64,000 bases of DNA, taken from assembly GCF_040939455.1 (NCBI RefSeq), contig NC_134136.1, forward strand, positions 72,968,501 to 73,032,500, written 5' to 3'. Both the position numbers and the translations under genes were made by a program. Positions 6,955 to 18,354 of this stretch are shown in pieces (the stretch's first letter is position 1; every line of letters begins with the position of its first letter). The notes under the pieces were generated by a model, which worked only from the letters and a program-made list of their open reading frames with translations, was not told the origin of the DNA and ran no database searches. This DNA comes from Microcebus murinus. Taxonomy: Eukaryota; Chordata; Mammalia; Primates; Cheirogaleidae.

Positions 6955-9327
6955 CGTGTTTACATCCTCTGCTTTTCCTTCTTCAGTGTTTCATTGTTCT
7001 CCCTGTAGAGGTCTTTTACCTCCTTAGTTAAATATATTCCTAGGTACTTTATTTTCTTTGTTGCTATTTTGAAGGGAATTGAGTCTGTAATTGGGTTCTC
7101 ACTTTGACTGTTTTTGGCATATGTGAATGCCTCTGATTTCTGTGTATTGAGTTAGTATCCTGAGACTTTACCAAATTCATTTATCAATTAAAGGAGTCTC
7201 TTGGTTTAATCTTTGGGGTTTTCTAGGTATAATATCATGTCATCAGCAGAGAGTGAGAGTTTGATCTCTTCTGTTCCCATTTGGACACCCTTAGTTCCGT
7301 TCTCTTGTCCGATTGCTGTAGTAAGGACTTCTAGCACTATATTGAATAGAAGTGGAGATAGTGGGCAACCTTGCCTTGTTCCAGCTCTAAGTGGGAATGC
7401 TTTCAATTTTTCCCCATTCAGTATGATATTGACTATGGGTTTGTCATATATGGTTTGTATCATTTTAAGGTAAACACCATCTCAACCTATTTTATTGAGC
7501 ATTCTTATCATAAAAGGGTGTGGAATTTTGTCAAATATTTTTTCTGCGTCTATTGAGAGTATCATGTGGCCTTTGTTTTTGCTTCTATTTATATGATGAA
7601 TAACATTTATAGATTTGCATATGTTGAACCATCCCTATATCCCTGGTAGGTAGTGCACTTGTTCTTGACGGATTATTTTCTTCATAAGCACCTGTATTCA
7701 ATTAGCTAGGATTTTGTTGAGAATTTTTGTATGTATATTCATAAGGGATATTGGTCTGTATTTTCTTGTTTTGTTGCATCCTTTCCTGGTTTTGGTATCA
7801 GGGTTATGTTGGCTTCATATAATGTGTTGGGGTGAACTCCATCCTTCTTTATATTGTGTAATACTTTCTACAGGATTTGTAGGTATGATAAAATTTGGGT
7901 GTGAAACCATCTGGTCCGGGATTTTTTCTTTTTAGGAAGGATTTTATTGCTGTTTCAATTTCAGTACTTGATATTGGTCTGTTCAGGAATTCCATTTCTT
8001 CCTGGTTGAGCCTAGGGAGGCTGTGTGTTTCTAAGACTTTGTCCATTTCCTCCACATTTTCCAGTTTGTGTGCATAGATGTTTTTGTAGTATTCATAAAT
8101 TATATCATGTATCTCCATGGCATCAATTGTGATTTCTCCTTTATTTTTCTGTTGGAGGTTATTAGAGATTTTTCTTTTCTGCTTTTTGATACTCTAGCAA
8201 AAGTAGTGTCAATTTTGTTTATTTTTTCAAAGAACCCACTTTTTGTTTTATTAATCTTCCATATAGTTTCCCTGTTGTCAATTTCGTTTAGTTCTGATTT
8301 GATCATAATGATTTCACTTCTTCTGAAGAGTTTGAGTTCACTTTGTTCTTTGTTTTCAAGCTCTTTGAGTCAATTCATTAGGTTGTCTATTTATGATCTT
8401 TTCTACTTTTGGATATAGGCATTTATGGAAATAAAATTTCCTCTGAGGACTGCTTTATCTATGTTCCCCAGATTTTGATAACTTGTGTCTCCTTTGTCAT
8501 TTAGCTCAAAGAATCATTTGATTACCACCTTGATTCCTTGTTTCTGAAGTGATCATTCAGCAGGAGGTATTTAGTTTCCATGACTTTGTGTAGAAATGAG
8601 AGTTTCTGTTAGGGTTGATATCTACCTTTATTCCACTGTGATCTGAAAAGATACATGGTATAATTGATATTTTTTTAAAATTTTTGGAGACATGCTTTGT
8701 GCCCTAGGATATGGTCAATCTTAGAGAATGTCCCATGAGCTGATGAGAACTTATATTCAGTGGTTTTTGGGTAGAATGTCCTGTAAATGTCAGTCTGGCC
8801 CATTTGTTGTAAATTTTTGTTTAAGTCCATTATTTCTTTGTTAATTTTCTGTTTGGAGGATCTATCCTGTGTTGTCAGTGGGGTGTTAAATCTCTGACTA
8901 TTATGGTGTTGTTGTTTATCCATTTGTTTAGATCAAATAGAGTTTGCTTTATGAATCTGAGTGCACCTAAGTTGGGTGCTTACATATTTAGACTTGTTAT
9001 GTCTTCTTTTTGAACTGTACCCTTCACCATTATATAGTGACCTTCTTTGTCTTTTATTACTTTTGTTAATTTAAAAACTAATTTATCTGAAATCAAAACC
9101 CCCAAGCTAGCCTTCTCTTGGCCTTTGGTTTTCTTGAAATACTGATTTCCACCTCTTTCCTTTTAGTCTAAATGCATCCTTGCAGGGTAGATGTGTTTCC
9201 TCAAGACAGCAAATACTTGGCCTGTATTTTTTTTTATCCATTCAGCCAGCCTATGTCTCTTGAGTGGGTAGTTCAAGCCATTCACATTTATTAAGAGAAC
9301 TGATAGGTGGGGCAGATTTCTATCCAT
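6955..9327 (-). pseudogene. LINE-1 ORF2 N-terminal part, copy A
   Basis: Endonuclease and reverse transcriptase portion of L1 ORF2, starting near a minus-strand ATG at 9327-9325. Fragments at 8675-8923 (endonuclease; GHKAC region), 7849-8118 (pre-[14 protein letters not shown]) and 7206-7463 (RT core; [13 protein letters not shown] and an ADD motif) follow the ORF2 order. The usual FADD catalytic box reads SADD here. Stops and frameshifts throughout, plus the retroviral insertion, make it dead. Confidence 0.9.
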
Positions 9328-9411
9328 TCTGTTTAGTTAAACTTTGTTGGTTTGTTTTCTCTCTTGAGCCATGGTGTTATCTGGCCTTTGATCTTTAACT
9401 TTTGAGTGTAT

Positions 9412-9992
9412 TTACACTCGTGAGTGTTTATTGTGCTGATCTGTGGGTAACACTGTTTTGAGTACTTCTTGGAGGGCTGGTCTTGTCTTGGTGAATTCCC
9501 TTAGACTTTGCTTATCTGAGAATGTCTTTATTTCTCTTTCATATACAAAACTTAGTTTTCCAGGGTACAAGATTCTAGGTTGGGCATTATTATGTTTCAG
9601 AAGAGTGAGAATGGGGCCCCAGTCTCTCCTTGCTTGTAAGGTTTCAGTAGAGAAGTCTGGTGTTATTAGAATTGGCTTTCCTTTGTATGTTACTTGCTTG
9701 TTTCATCTTACAGCTCCTAGAAAGGCCGCTTTAGTTGATATTTTAGTCAGTCTGATGACTGCATGTTGTGGTGTCTTCCAGTTTGCATTTAATCTCCCAG
9801 GGGTCCTTTGAGCTTCTTGTACTTGGATATGTATATTTTTAACAAGGCCTGGGAGATTTTCCTGTATTATATCTTCAAATAGCTTATATAACCCTTGCAT
9901 GTTTTCTTCATCCTCTTTCAATGATGCCCATAACTCTCACATTAGGTTTCTTTACATAATCCCACATTTCTTCTAGGCTTTGCTCTTTTCTC
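9412..9992 (-). pseudogene. LINE-1 ORF1 C-terminal half, copy A
   Basis: The fragment at 9703-9921 matches the RRM region of ORF1p in copy B (LFEDxIxENxPGL, QVQEAQRTPGR). It continues to a stop equivalent near 9412. The N-terminal and coiled-coil part is absent because of the deletion at about 9992. Not functional. Confidence 0.85.
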
Positions 9993-10790
9993 ATTCACGA
10001 ATATCCCTTTTGTGCCCCGGGGCAATGTGAGACCTGTGTGCAAGTAATCTGGGTTGCAAGTCTGATGTCTGGGCCCCGGATTCAATCTCTGACCCCACCA
10101 GGGAGAGGAATGCCAGTCCTAAGTCACCCACCTGGTACCAAAGCTGGATTGATGTCTCTCAGCCTCAGGGTCAGCCCTGTTCTCCTGGCATCACCAGGCC
10201 AGCAGCACATGGGAGGGCTGGCGGGTAGGAAGCTCACAGTCTGAGTACCCCTCAATCTGCTATAAGGCTCCAAAAGGGAGGTCCCCTTCCCTGGAGATGT
10301 CTCTGGCTTCAGGCTATATTGTCTCTCTTGGCAGCCGCAGACAGGGAAGTGGGAAGGAAGAAAGAAGCAATATGGCACCTGCCTAGCAGCTTTGGTCTGT
10401 GCACACAGAGGTGCCCCAAGGGAGTTGGGAGCCTGGTGCCATGTCCACAACAGGCTTACTGCTCACTGGCAGCAGCTGTCTCTGGGCTGGTGTCTGCAGG
10501 TCTCTCTAACTGCTGGGGAGCCACCAGCAGTTCAAGATGCAAGGGAGGGGAAAGTTAGCTATTCCACCTACCCTTGTTGCTGGTCTCCAAGCTTCTCAGG
10601 AGCTGTCTTCTTCCAGTTCTCCTCTGCAACCTCCTCACGTGGAGTCTCTCGTAGTCTCAGGTACCCCTCCCTCCTACCCTCGTCTGATGTATGTTTGTCT
10701 GCTTTTTATTTCCTCTACTGTCTTCTAAAATCTGTCTTTTTTGCATGGACACTCTGGCTGGCAGTTTTTCTCATCTGCCATCTTGCCTCC
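9993..10790 (-). promoter_or_regulatory. LINE-1 copy A 5' UTR, truncated internally
   Basis: Parallels the first part of the 5' UTRs of copies B and C, including 'tctccctggtgggg' on the minus strand. It stops at the counterpart of about 33115 in copy B, where ORF1 sequence (counterpart of about 34145) begins abruptly. Promoter activity of this remnant is doubtful. Confidence 0.8.
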
Positions 10791-10804
10791 AATAGTTGCC
10801 TTTT
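10791..10804. repeat. TSD of LINE-1 copy A (5' side of element)
   Basis: Exact second copy of aatagttgcctttt (see 1160-1173). Confidence 0.9.
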
Positions 10805-10924
10805 TTGACTGTCTACTGTGGGTCAAGCACCATGGTAGGTGAGTTGTATATTTTCTCATGAAAGCTTTGAGAATCAGAGCATAATTGACTATGATTTCCT
10901 CTCCTTGCCATAGCAACCTGGGAA

Positions 10925-11095
10925 GAACATATTGAGGTGAAGTCTCCATCACCCTTGTACCTGGAGTGACCCATAGGAGCAGAAGCTCCTGCTGGGCCAT
11001 ATTTTGCATGTAGCATGAGTGAGAAATAAACTTTTGATGTATTAAGCCACTGAGATTTGTTTTTGTTTTATCACAGAATGATTTAAACTATCCTG
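10925..11095 (+). repeat. Old LTR-like tail (possibly MaLR)
   Basis: 'gagaaataaac...taagccactgagattt' followed by a tail near 'atcctgatga' resembles the 3' end of ancient mammalian MaLR-type LTRs. The family is not certain. Confidence 0.35.
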
Positions 11096-11379
11096 ATGAA
11101 TTCATTTATTCATTCATCAAGATGTTTAAGTAGTTTTTTAGAGGGATTTACCTTAGAAAGGAATAGGCATACCTATTCTTTTAGAGAAAAGGAGAAAATG
11201 GATGAAGACCTGGCTAGGTTTGGAGATGGAGGAAACAAAATATTTAAGGAAGTCTCTACTTTCTTAATAGTGATGAAGAGCTGGTGGGAAAATGTCTTCA
11301 ATGAATACTTGGTTCCTACTAGGGCCAAAACATTGTGTGTGTGCTTAAGAAGAGACCAAAGTTACTTGGGAATGGATAT

Positions 11380-11790
11380 GGATCTAGCCTTCAAGGAGCT
11401 CACAGCCTAAAAAGAGTGATAACATAGAGGCATAAATAAACATGATACAAAGTTTAATATTATAAGAGTCATACAAGAGGGAGATATGCAATGTAAGGAG
11501 AGGTCAGAAGAAGGGGAAGCCACAGAAGGCTGAATGGAGGAAGTGGTATTAAGCTAGATCTAAAAAGTATTATTTAGAGACACAGAAGTAGGGAGAAAAG
11601 ACATTTTAACACAGAGAAATACCTCAACTAAAATTTTAAAACATGGGCTATGAGGGTTTTATAGGAATAACAAGTGGTTTGGTACACATGACGTGAGGGC
11701 ATGTGAAGAGGAACAGTAGGAAAAGAACTTTGGGTCAGATCCCAGAAGTCTCTCAATATCAAGATAAGGACTTTGGATACCATTCTGTCA
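11380..11790 (-). repeat. L2-like ancient LINE fragment
   Basis: 'ttcaaggagctcacagcc' and the following 'ggctgaatggagg', 'gacgtgagggcatgtga' and 'aaggactttgga' resemble the complement of L2 3' sequence. It is diverged and the limits are approximate. Confidence 0.5.
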
Positions 11791-12290
11791 TCAATGATGA
11801 TCCATGGCAGGCCACAGTGTGTGTGTATATGTGGGAGTGTGTGCTATGATCAGAACTGCAAGTTCAACATTTACATAACATCTTCTTCAATATAATATGT
11901 GTAGATAACTAAAGTATTGGATTTAAAAACAGGATTAATCAAGATACAGACGCAATTGACAAACAGTACTCAAAAAAGACACAGATAAAAAAAAAAGACA
12001 CAGATACTTGAAATCGGTATTTTCTAAATTCACCTGGTCACAGAAATCACCTAGTGTGCTGGTAAAAAACAAAACAAAATAAAACAATAAAAAGCAGAGA
12101 TTTCTGTACCACCCCCAGCCTTCTGTGTCTGAAATTTATATTAATATTTTTTGCAATGACTCCAGGTGATTTTTATAATCAGGCAAGTTTACAAAACACT
12201 GTTCTAATTGAATACAGAGGAGATGGCAGACATGGTTGCATCAGAATCCAACATTTGCGTCCATGCCTCCATTCTTTTATTTAAAAAACA
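11791..12290. other. Unique AT-rich DNA
   Basis: No gene or family recognised. Contains a short GT-rich stretch (11818-11840) and A-rich runs near 11975-12095. Confidence 0.45.
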
Positions 12291-12294
12291 AAAG

Positions 12295-12445
12295 TATTAA
12301 TTGAGTATGTTGCATCTTTGGCATATTACTAGACACTGGAGATGTAAGAATGAGCAAAACAAAACTTTTGCTCCCTCAAAGCTTATATTCTACTAAGAGA
12401 AAGTAAAAATAGGAATTATACAATCAATTATTTACAATTACATAG
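12295..12445 (-). repeat. L2-like ancient LINE fragment
   Basis: 'actagacactggagatgtaag' and 'ctccctcaaagcttatattcta' match the familiar complement of an L2 segment (a 'gcactgggga...gagcttacattcta' pattern). Confidence 0.55.
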
Positions 12446-12914
12446 AATGCTACAGAAAAAGTTACTATTCTATGAAGGTGCATACTGGGGAGACTTGATC
12501 TCTTTAGGAGTGCCTGAAGGTTATCTAAGGAAATAAAATTTAAACTGATATTTGAATTATAAATAAGTATTAACTAGGAGAAGAGGTAGAAAAGAAAATT
12601 GTAGGCAATGTGAAGGTCACTGGTGTCTGCCTGGACAGAGATTCCAGAGGAATCCTAGAGAATTTCATTGAGACTTGGCTACAGAAAAGGAGTTAAACAG
12701 TCAACATGAGCTATCGCCCACAGTGGTGACACACTGATATATACTCAGTCTAAGCATGTGCCAACAAGATGGGACTCAGACTTTGGCATGAGTCCCAGAT
12801 TATACTTCCAACCTCCCCCAGCCTTGTGACCTTTCCCATGAAACCGATATGCTTCAATACCAAGAGAACAATATTCTGTTATCTTGCTCACATTTCTCAC
12901 TTGAACATTTTAAA

Positions 12915-13115
12915 GCAGTGTAGTACAGTGGGAAAGTATGTGGGTTTTAGAGCCAACAAACAAATTAAATCCAGCTTCATCACTCACTAACTATATGATC
13001 TTAGGAAAGTCACTTAATCTCTTTGAGTTTTAGTTTCTTCAACTGTAAAGTGGGATTAATAATAATCTCTACCTTATAAAATGGTATGAGGATTGAAGAT
13101 TCATTGAGTTAATGC
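12915..13115 (+). repeat. MIR SINE
   Basis: tRNA-derived ancient SINE in MIR order: 'gtgggttttagagcca', 'catcactcactaactatatgatctt', 'cacttaatctctttgag', 'cttcaactgtaaagtggg', 'attgagttaatgcc'. Confidence 0.8.
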
Positions 13116-13121
13116 CTATAT

Positions 13122-13345
13122 AGTATAGTGGATAAAAGTGATTGAATCTGTGATTGAATCCCAGTTCTATCACTTACCTCGTGGGTGACATTGAAACAAG
13201 TTGATTTACCTTCATGAGCTTCAATTTCCTCATCTGCACAATGGTGACAATAATACATACAATGAAGATGTGCTGTGAGGTATAGAGATAATGTGTGCAT
13301 ACTGCTTCATACAGTGTCTGACACATAGACAGTAGTCTGCAATGG
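13122..13345 (+). repeat. Second MIR SINE, in tandem
   Basis: Starts 'tagtatagtggataaaag', then 'gaatcccagttctatcactta', 'caatttcctcatctgcaca' and 'cagtgtctgacacatag', the MIR order again. It follows directly on the previous MIR in the same orientation. Confidence 0.8.
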
Positions 13346-13930
13346 CAGGCATGATTAACATTTTAGGGTATCAATAAGGCATGCTGCCAATAATGAGTTC
13401 AGAAACAAATTTTGGAAAATGGTAGGCAAGAAGCCTGAAGAAAGAGTAAGTATCCCTTGGGAAAGTTAATTCCCACTGTGGATTTTAGTTGCCATGGGTG
13501 TGGTATGAGAGAGTCATGCTTCTTAAACTATCTATAGCAAAGACCTTTTAATTCTAATATATCATGGACCAGTACTTTTGAAAAATATAAAAATCACAAC
13601 CTTGTAAGACACTGCAATGCCAAATTGCTTTAAAAGTTCATAAATGCTTACTTTCATCCTCTGCATGCAGCACACTGTGGACAGGTAACAGTCCAAGACC
13701 CAGACCCAGTCCATGGACCACATACTGAGCAGCATTGGCCTGGATGATTTCAGAAGGTGCTTTCAGCTCAAACACTCTGATGCTAAAAGGAAATAATATC
13801 ACTTCACAACAGTCAGTTCTACCATAGTGAATTGAAATCTGAAGACCAGAAGGCCCAACACTATTTCTCCAAAGACAGTATTAATAAAGTGTGTAGTATG
13901 CATGAGGCTGGCAATGGTTGTAATGTTCAC
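13346..13930. other. Unique DNA
   Basis: No coding or repeat family recognised. Confidence 0.4.
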
Positions 13931-13939
13931 CTTCAAGTA

Positions 13940-14040
13940 CTCAGCACTTGATGAGCTCCTTTAAAGCAAGGATTTGTTCTCATTCACCTTTGTATCCCAG
14001 GGCCTACTACAGTGGACACACCATAAAAACTTAATGGATG
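13940..14040 (+). repeat. L2 3'-end fragment
   Basis: 'tgtatcccagggcctactacagtggacacaccataaaaac' follows the L2 3' end pattern (stem 'tatccccagngcctagnacagtgcc'). Confidence 0.55.
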
Positions 14041-14544
14041 GAATTAAACGAAGAGGTTTTTTTTTTGTTTTGTTTTGTTTTGTTTTTCAAAATGTCATGA
14101 AATCCAGGCTATTTTTGTCGTACAGAATGCTTACAGGTTTTGGCTCTGTGTAGCAAAGCAAGTTGCTCAGGGAGAAGGTAAAAAGAGATAAGTGAAAGAG
14201 GTATGTGTAATGACCATGTATTAATATGTAAAATATACTTGCTTGAAAGTTTCTGAGTACATATGTGCTAGTGATTGAAAGGACATCGCCAAATATGTAT
14301 GGGGATGCGCAAGGGTAACCAGGAGTGTCTAAGGCCAGCAACTGTGGATTTTGTGTGCAACAAAAGCAACCAGCCCAGAATGGCATGCATGTAAATGGGT
14401 ACATTTATGTAAATGGGTACATTTATGTGTGTATATGTGCCCATGTGTGCTGACATATGCAGAACATGTGTTTTAACTATAAAAGTGAACTAAACTGGGA
14501 CTACAGATTAAAATTTTTCCCCTTTGCATTTTCATTGACAAGTC

Positions 14545-14690
14545 ATTTGTCTCTCACTGTTAGGTTGTAAACTATGTGAAAGAAGGAGCCCATTGTATTC
14601 TTACTACCTAGGATAGGGCCTTGCATATAGTAACATAATAACACTTGATAAATATATGTTGAAAGAACAAATCAATGGGAAGCATTTAGC
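14545..14690 (+). repeat. L2/MIR-type 3'-end fragment
   Basis: 'ctacctaggatagggccttgcatatagtaa' followed by 'acttgataaatatatgttgaa' matches the ancient L2 tail. Confidence 0.55.
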
Positions 14691-14869
14691 ACAGTACCTG
14701 CACACAGTAAATATTCAGTAAATGTTAGCCATTACTGTGATCATCATAATGCCTTAGTAGTAAGAGTTAAAACAAGTGATAGTTTAATCTAAAATTCTAA
14801 ATTCATGGTTGCCTATGTGGAGTGATTTTATTTGTTCTCATTGAGAGGCCTCCTCCACCTTTTTTCTTT

Positions 14870-15395
14870 TTAAATAAAACTTATTGAGGTATAATTTATA
14901 TAAAATAAAATACACACAATTTAGGTGAGCAGTTCAGTGCATTTTGACAATGTATAATACCTGTATAATCACCACAACAATCAGGATACAGAATATTTCC
15001 GTTACCCCATAAAGTTCCCCCCTGTTCCTTGGACTACTCACCTGTTTTCAAATTCCATATATATTTCACATATACTCTTCTGTGTCTGGCTTCTTTTACC
15101 TAGCAAAATATTTTTAAGATGTTGTTGCATGTACCTCTATTTCATTCATTTTTGTTCCTTTGTATGGGTATACTACAATTTCTTTATTCATTTACCTCTT
15201 GATGAACACTTAGGCTGTTTCCAACTTTGGGCTATTATTCATACAATAATGCTGTTGTAAACATTCATGTACATATCTTAGGATAGGTATATGCCTTAAT
15301 TTTTCTAGGGTAAATATCTAGAAGAAGAATGGCTAGATCGTATGTTTAGTGTACATTTTGCTTTAAGGGAAACTGCCAAATATAGTACCAAATAT
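14870..15395 (-). repeat. Ancient L1 (L1M) 3' region
   Basis: Reads as the complement of an old L1 3' end: 'ttgaggtataatttatata', 'tctgtgtctggcttcttttacctagc', 'ttatgggtatactacaattt'-like and 'ggctgtttccaactttgggctatta' in the expected order. Diverged, with no open frames. Confidence 0.75.
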
Positions 15396-15735
15396 TTATA
15401 GAAAATAAAATCACACCGAATTTTGTTTGTGACTATGCTGGAGTAAATGGTACAGTACCTGCCTTCACATAGTAAATGATTAAATTGGACAAAATAAATA
15501 AAACAACTACTTTCAGATATTAGACATTAGGTAGCCCTAAACTGGCTGTTCTGAAAGAAAAATCAATTTAGCCCTTTGATCACTCTGGTGTGGCACATAG
15601 TAGCCCTTGGATAAATATGTCCAGAAAATTAGCCATCATTACATGCTAGTCATCATTATAACTACCATGATGACTTACACACCATTATTGTAGATATTTA
15701 AAAAAATAATACCTGAATCTGAATGAAAATTAAGC
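15396..15735. other. Unique DNA
   Basis: No feature recognised. Confidence 0.4.
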
Positions 15736-15739
15736 AGTT

Positions 15740-16222
15740 TCCTATCTGGACTTATTTTTTAAGATTACTTTATTGCCTTAAAAATGCTTTGCATTTTCAA
15801 CAATTCCAAACCTGCATAAAAGTGGAAAAAGAAAGTTGCAAAGAATTCCTATATACTCTTTTCTCAGAGACCCCATTCAAGGTTTACCAACCATCCCAAT
15901 AATTTCTTTTATAGTAAAATGATGCAATCTAAAACTAGAGTTCACACTCTGTTGATATATACTTCCAGTCTCTTTTAATATGGAATAATATATCAGTCTT
16001 TCCTTGATTTTCATGTCCTTGATTTTTTAAAGATTACAGACAAGTCATTTTGTAGAATGTCTTTCATTATGAGTTTTTCTAAGGTTTCCCAATGATTAGA
16101 CACAAGCTATATATTTTTGGCTAGACTATCATAAGAGTGATACTATATTCTCATTCCATCCTCTCAGGCGGTACGTGATGTCGATACATCAGCCTAAGGC
16201 ACTATAAAATGTGGTCAATCAA
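15740..16222 (-). repeat. Ancient L1M 3' UTR-like segment
   Basis: 'gattagacacaagctatatatttttggc', 'atcataagagtgatactatattctcattccatcctctcagg' and 'gtacgtgatgtcgata' resemble the 3' UTR of ancient mammalian L1s. It ends at 'gtggtcaatcaa', where a TTAA-flanked insert begins. Confidence 0.5.
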
Positions 16223-16226
16223 TTAA

Positions 16227-16617
16227 CCACTTCGATACCAGCATCGACTATAGTTGATAGCCACAGATGAATGCACACAGCGACTTTAGCCTATAGCCGT
16301 GATATGAAGGCACACTGTCAAGCGTCAACTTTAGCCGACAGCCGTGATATGACTTTTCTAATTTTTCATTTATCAAAATAAAATTATGAACATTTAAAAA
16401 TAACATAATGAAAACATATGTATAAGTTACCTATTTTGATTTACAATATAAGTAAATCTGCTTGTAAAGTAAGACAAACTTTCAGTGCTTTAAAGCTTTC
16501 CTCATCACACAAGAGCAAAACAGATTCGTCGTCAATGCACAGCACAAACCATCCTGCGGACTATGAGTGCCAGCTGTGGGCAAGGTTTCGCAGCTGGTGA
16601 GCGTGATACTGAAGAGA
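16227..16617. mobile_element. Probable piggyBac-type MITE flanked by TTAA
   Basis: A 391-bp segment flanked by TTAA at 16223-16226 and 16618-16621, the piggyBac target duplication. Its ends are imperfect inverted repeats: left ccacttcgatacca, right (complement) tctcttcagtatca. Near the left end is an almost perfect palindrome, atcgactatagttgat (16243-16258), then two repeats sharing 'agccgtgatatga' (16281-16307 and 16324-16352). Palindromic CGACTATAG-type subterminal repeats are, as I recall, a mark of MER75/MER85-like piggyBac elements. It encodes nothing credible. The ends lack the usual CCC start, so the assignment rests on the TTAA, the terminal repeats and the subterminal repeats. Confidence 0.6.
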
Positions 16618-16629
16618 TTAATGAACTGA

Positions 16630-16780
16630 GCATATATGTGTGTAGGTGTATGTGTGTATGTATATACATATTCACAAATTCACATATGAATATATACATA
16701 CACATTTGCACTTATATTTATATTATTGTTTATTAATATAATATAATATTTATTTCTATATTATATATGTATTGAATAAT
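16630..16780. repeat. TG/TA-rich low-complexity tract
   Basis: Alternating tatgtgtg, tatacata and attatatt runs; simple-sequence DNA. Confidence 0.7.
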
Positions 16781-17194
16781 ATGTTTACTCCAGTACCTCT
16801 AATTACCATCCAACACTTCAGGGTTCAGACTAGTTTTACTCCATTACCTATTTGTAGCTGCCTTACCTAATAGTAAAATCCTGGCTCTCATTATCTACAA
16901 TATATGTATTTATTTTCTCAAAATGTATAACAAATATGTTTATTAATTTGATAGATCTCCCTATACATATCCAATCTCCTTATCCCTGACTCCTGCCAGA
17001 TTGCTGCATAGCTTTGACATCTTCCTTGAAAAGGCCTCAGCTATCATTGGGTGTCTTCCTACCACATTCAGTTCTGACCAATTGCTTTTGTTTGCTTATT
17101 TATTTATTCGTGTATTTATTTAATTTATTTTTATTGTGGTAAAAAACATAACATTAATTTACCATCTTAACCATTTTTAAGTGTATAGTTCTGG

Positions 17195-17735
17195 GAATTT
17201 ATTTAAAATAATTGAAATCAGGATCTTATAGAGATATTTTCATGTACATGTTCATTGCAGCATTACTCATAGTAGCTAAAAAGTGGAATCAACCTGAATG
17301 TTAATCAGTGGATGAATGGAAATATGGAAAATGTATACACCATAAAGGAAATATGGTATATAAATACAATGGAATGTTATTCAGCCTCAACAAAGAAGAA
17401 AATCCTGTCATATGCTGCAATATGGATGAACCTGGAAGACATTATGCTAAGTGAGATAAGCAAGTCACAAAAGGACAAATATTGCATGATTCTACTTATT
17501 TTATGTATCTAAATAAGCAAACTTATAGAAGCAAAAAGTAGAATGATGGCTGCCAGGAGGTAGGACAAAATTGGTATTTGTTGTTCAATGGGTATAGAGC
17601 TTTAGTCATGCAAGATGAAAAAGTTCTGGAGATATGCTGTACAAAAATGTGCATATGGTTAACAATACTGCATTGTACACTTAGAATTTGTTAAGAGGAT
17701 GGATCTCATGTTATGTTATTTATAACGATAAAAAA
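17195..17735 (+). repeat. Ancient L1M ORF2 3' end and 3' UTR
   Basis: Contains decayed ORF2 C-terminal sequence, 'aatggaatgttattcagcc' and 'gcaatatggatgaacctgga' (coding trace at 17312-17512), then 'gtagaatgatggctgccagga'-type 3' UTR sequence. A preceding stretch at 17125-17190 resembles a minus-strand L1M 3' end. Confidence 0.75.
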
Positions 17736-18095
17736 TGCCAAACACACTCCTGCCTCAGGCACTTCTCAATTGATTTACTTTTTCCTGGAACCTTCCCCCA
17801 GATATCTTTATGGTTCTGTTTCACTTTTTTCTGAGTAAAACTTTACTTGACTTCCTTATTTAAAATTGTACCCTGTCAGCTCCACCATTACCTTCAGGCC
17901 CACTATCCCCCTCACCTCCTTTACTTTACTTTTTTCCATGACATCTAACAACTTCTAATGTACTACGTATGTACTTGTTTTGTTTGTCTCCTCATCTTGA
18001 ATGTAACCTCCACAAGAACATGTTTTCATCTGTTTTGTCCACTGATGTATCTCCAGCATCTAGGACAGTGCCTGACACTCAAATATTGGCCCTGA
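17736..18095 (+). repeat. L2 LINE 3' part
   Basis: In L2 order: 'cacactcctgcctcaggcac', 'ttttcctggaaccttccccc', 'catcttgaatgtaacctcca', 'gatgtatctccagcatctag', 'gacagtgcctgacac'. Confidence 0.75.
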
Positions 18096-18354
18096 GGTAT
18101 GAGGAACTTCACAAATTCAGATTATCAAATTAATTATCAGGAATATTGTTAAAAGGAAAATATAGTTCTTCTTCCTCAGATTATAGATAAATAATAGGCT
18201 TCTCATATTGCTCCTGACTTCTCATCACCATTGTTTACAAAATTGACTTTCAAAAGAGATTCACATAATTATGTTGACAGTGTTGATATGGAGAATGCAA
18301 ATTAGAAATGATTTAGGGATATTCATTATTACTCAACCAACAACTATTACTTAC

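Larger units (their letters stand above)
6955..10790 (-). mobile_element. LINE-1 copy A, 5' part (5' UTR, ORF1 remnant, ORF2 N-terminus)
   Basis: Continuation of the minus-strand L1 split by the retrovirus. The 5' end at 10790 begins, on the minus strand, 'ggaggcaagatggcag' and matches the 5' UTR starts of copies B and C. The 14-bp TSD follows at 10791-10804. Part of the 5' UTR and the first half of ORF1 are missing at a junction near 9992. Confidence 0.92.

Noticed and set aside
11096..11410. A 104-codon frame in unique DNA
   Set aside because: No domain, overlaps an L2-like repeat at its end, and no splice or promoter context seen.
16168..16222. Considered as part of the TTAA MITE because of similar CG-containing words
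   Set aside because: It continues the L1M 3' UTR pattern and lies outside the left TTAA.
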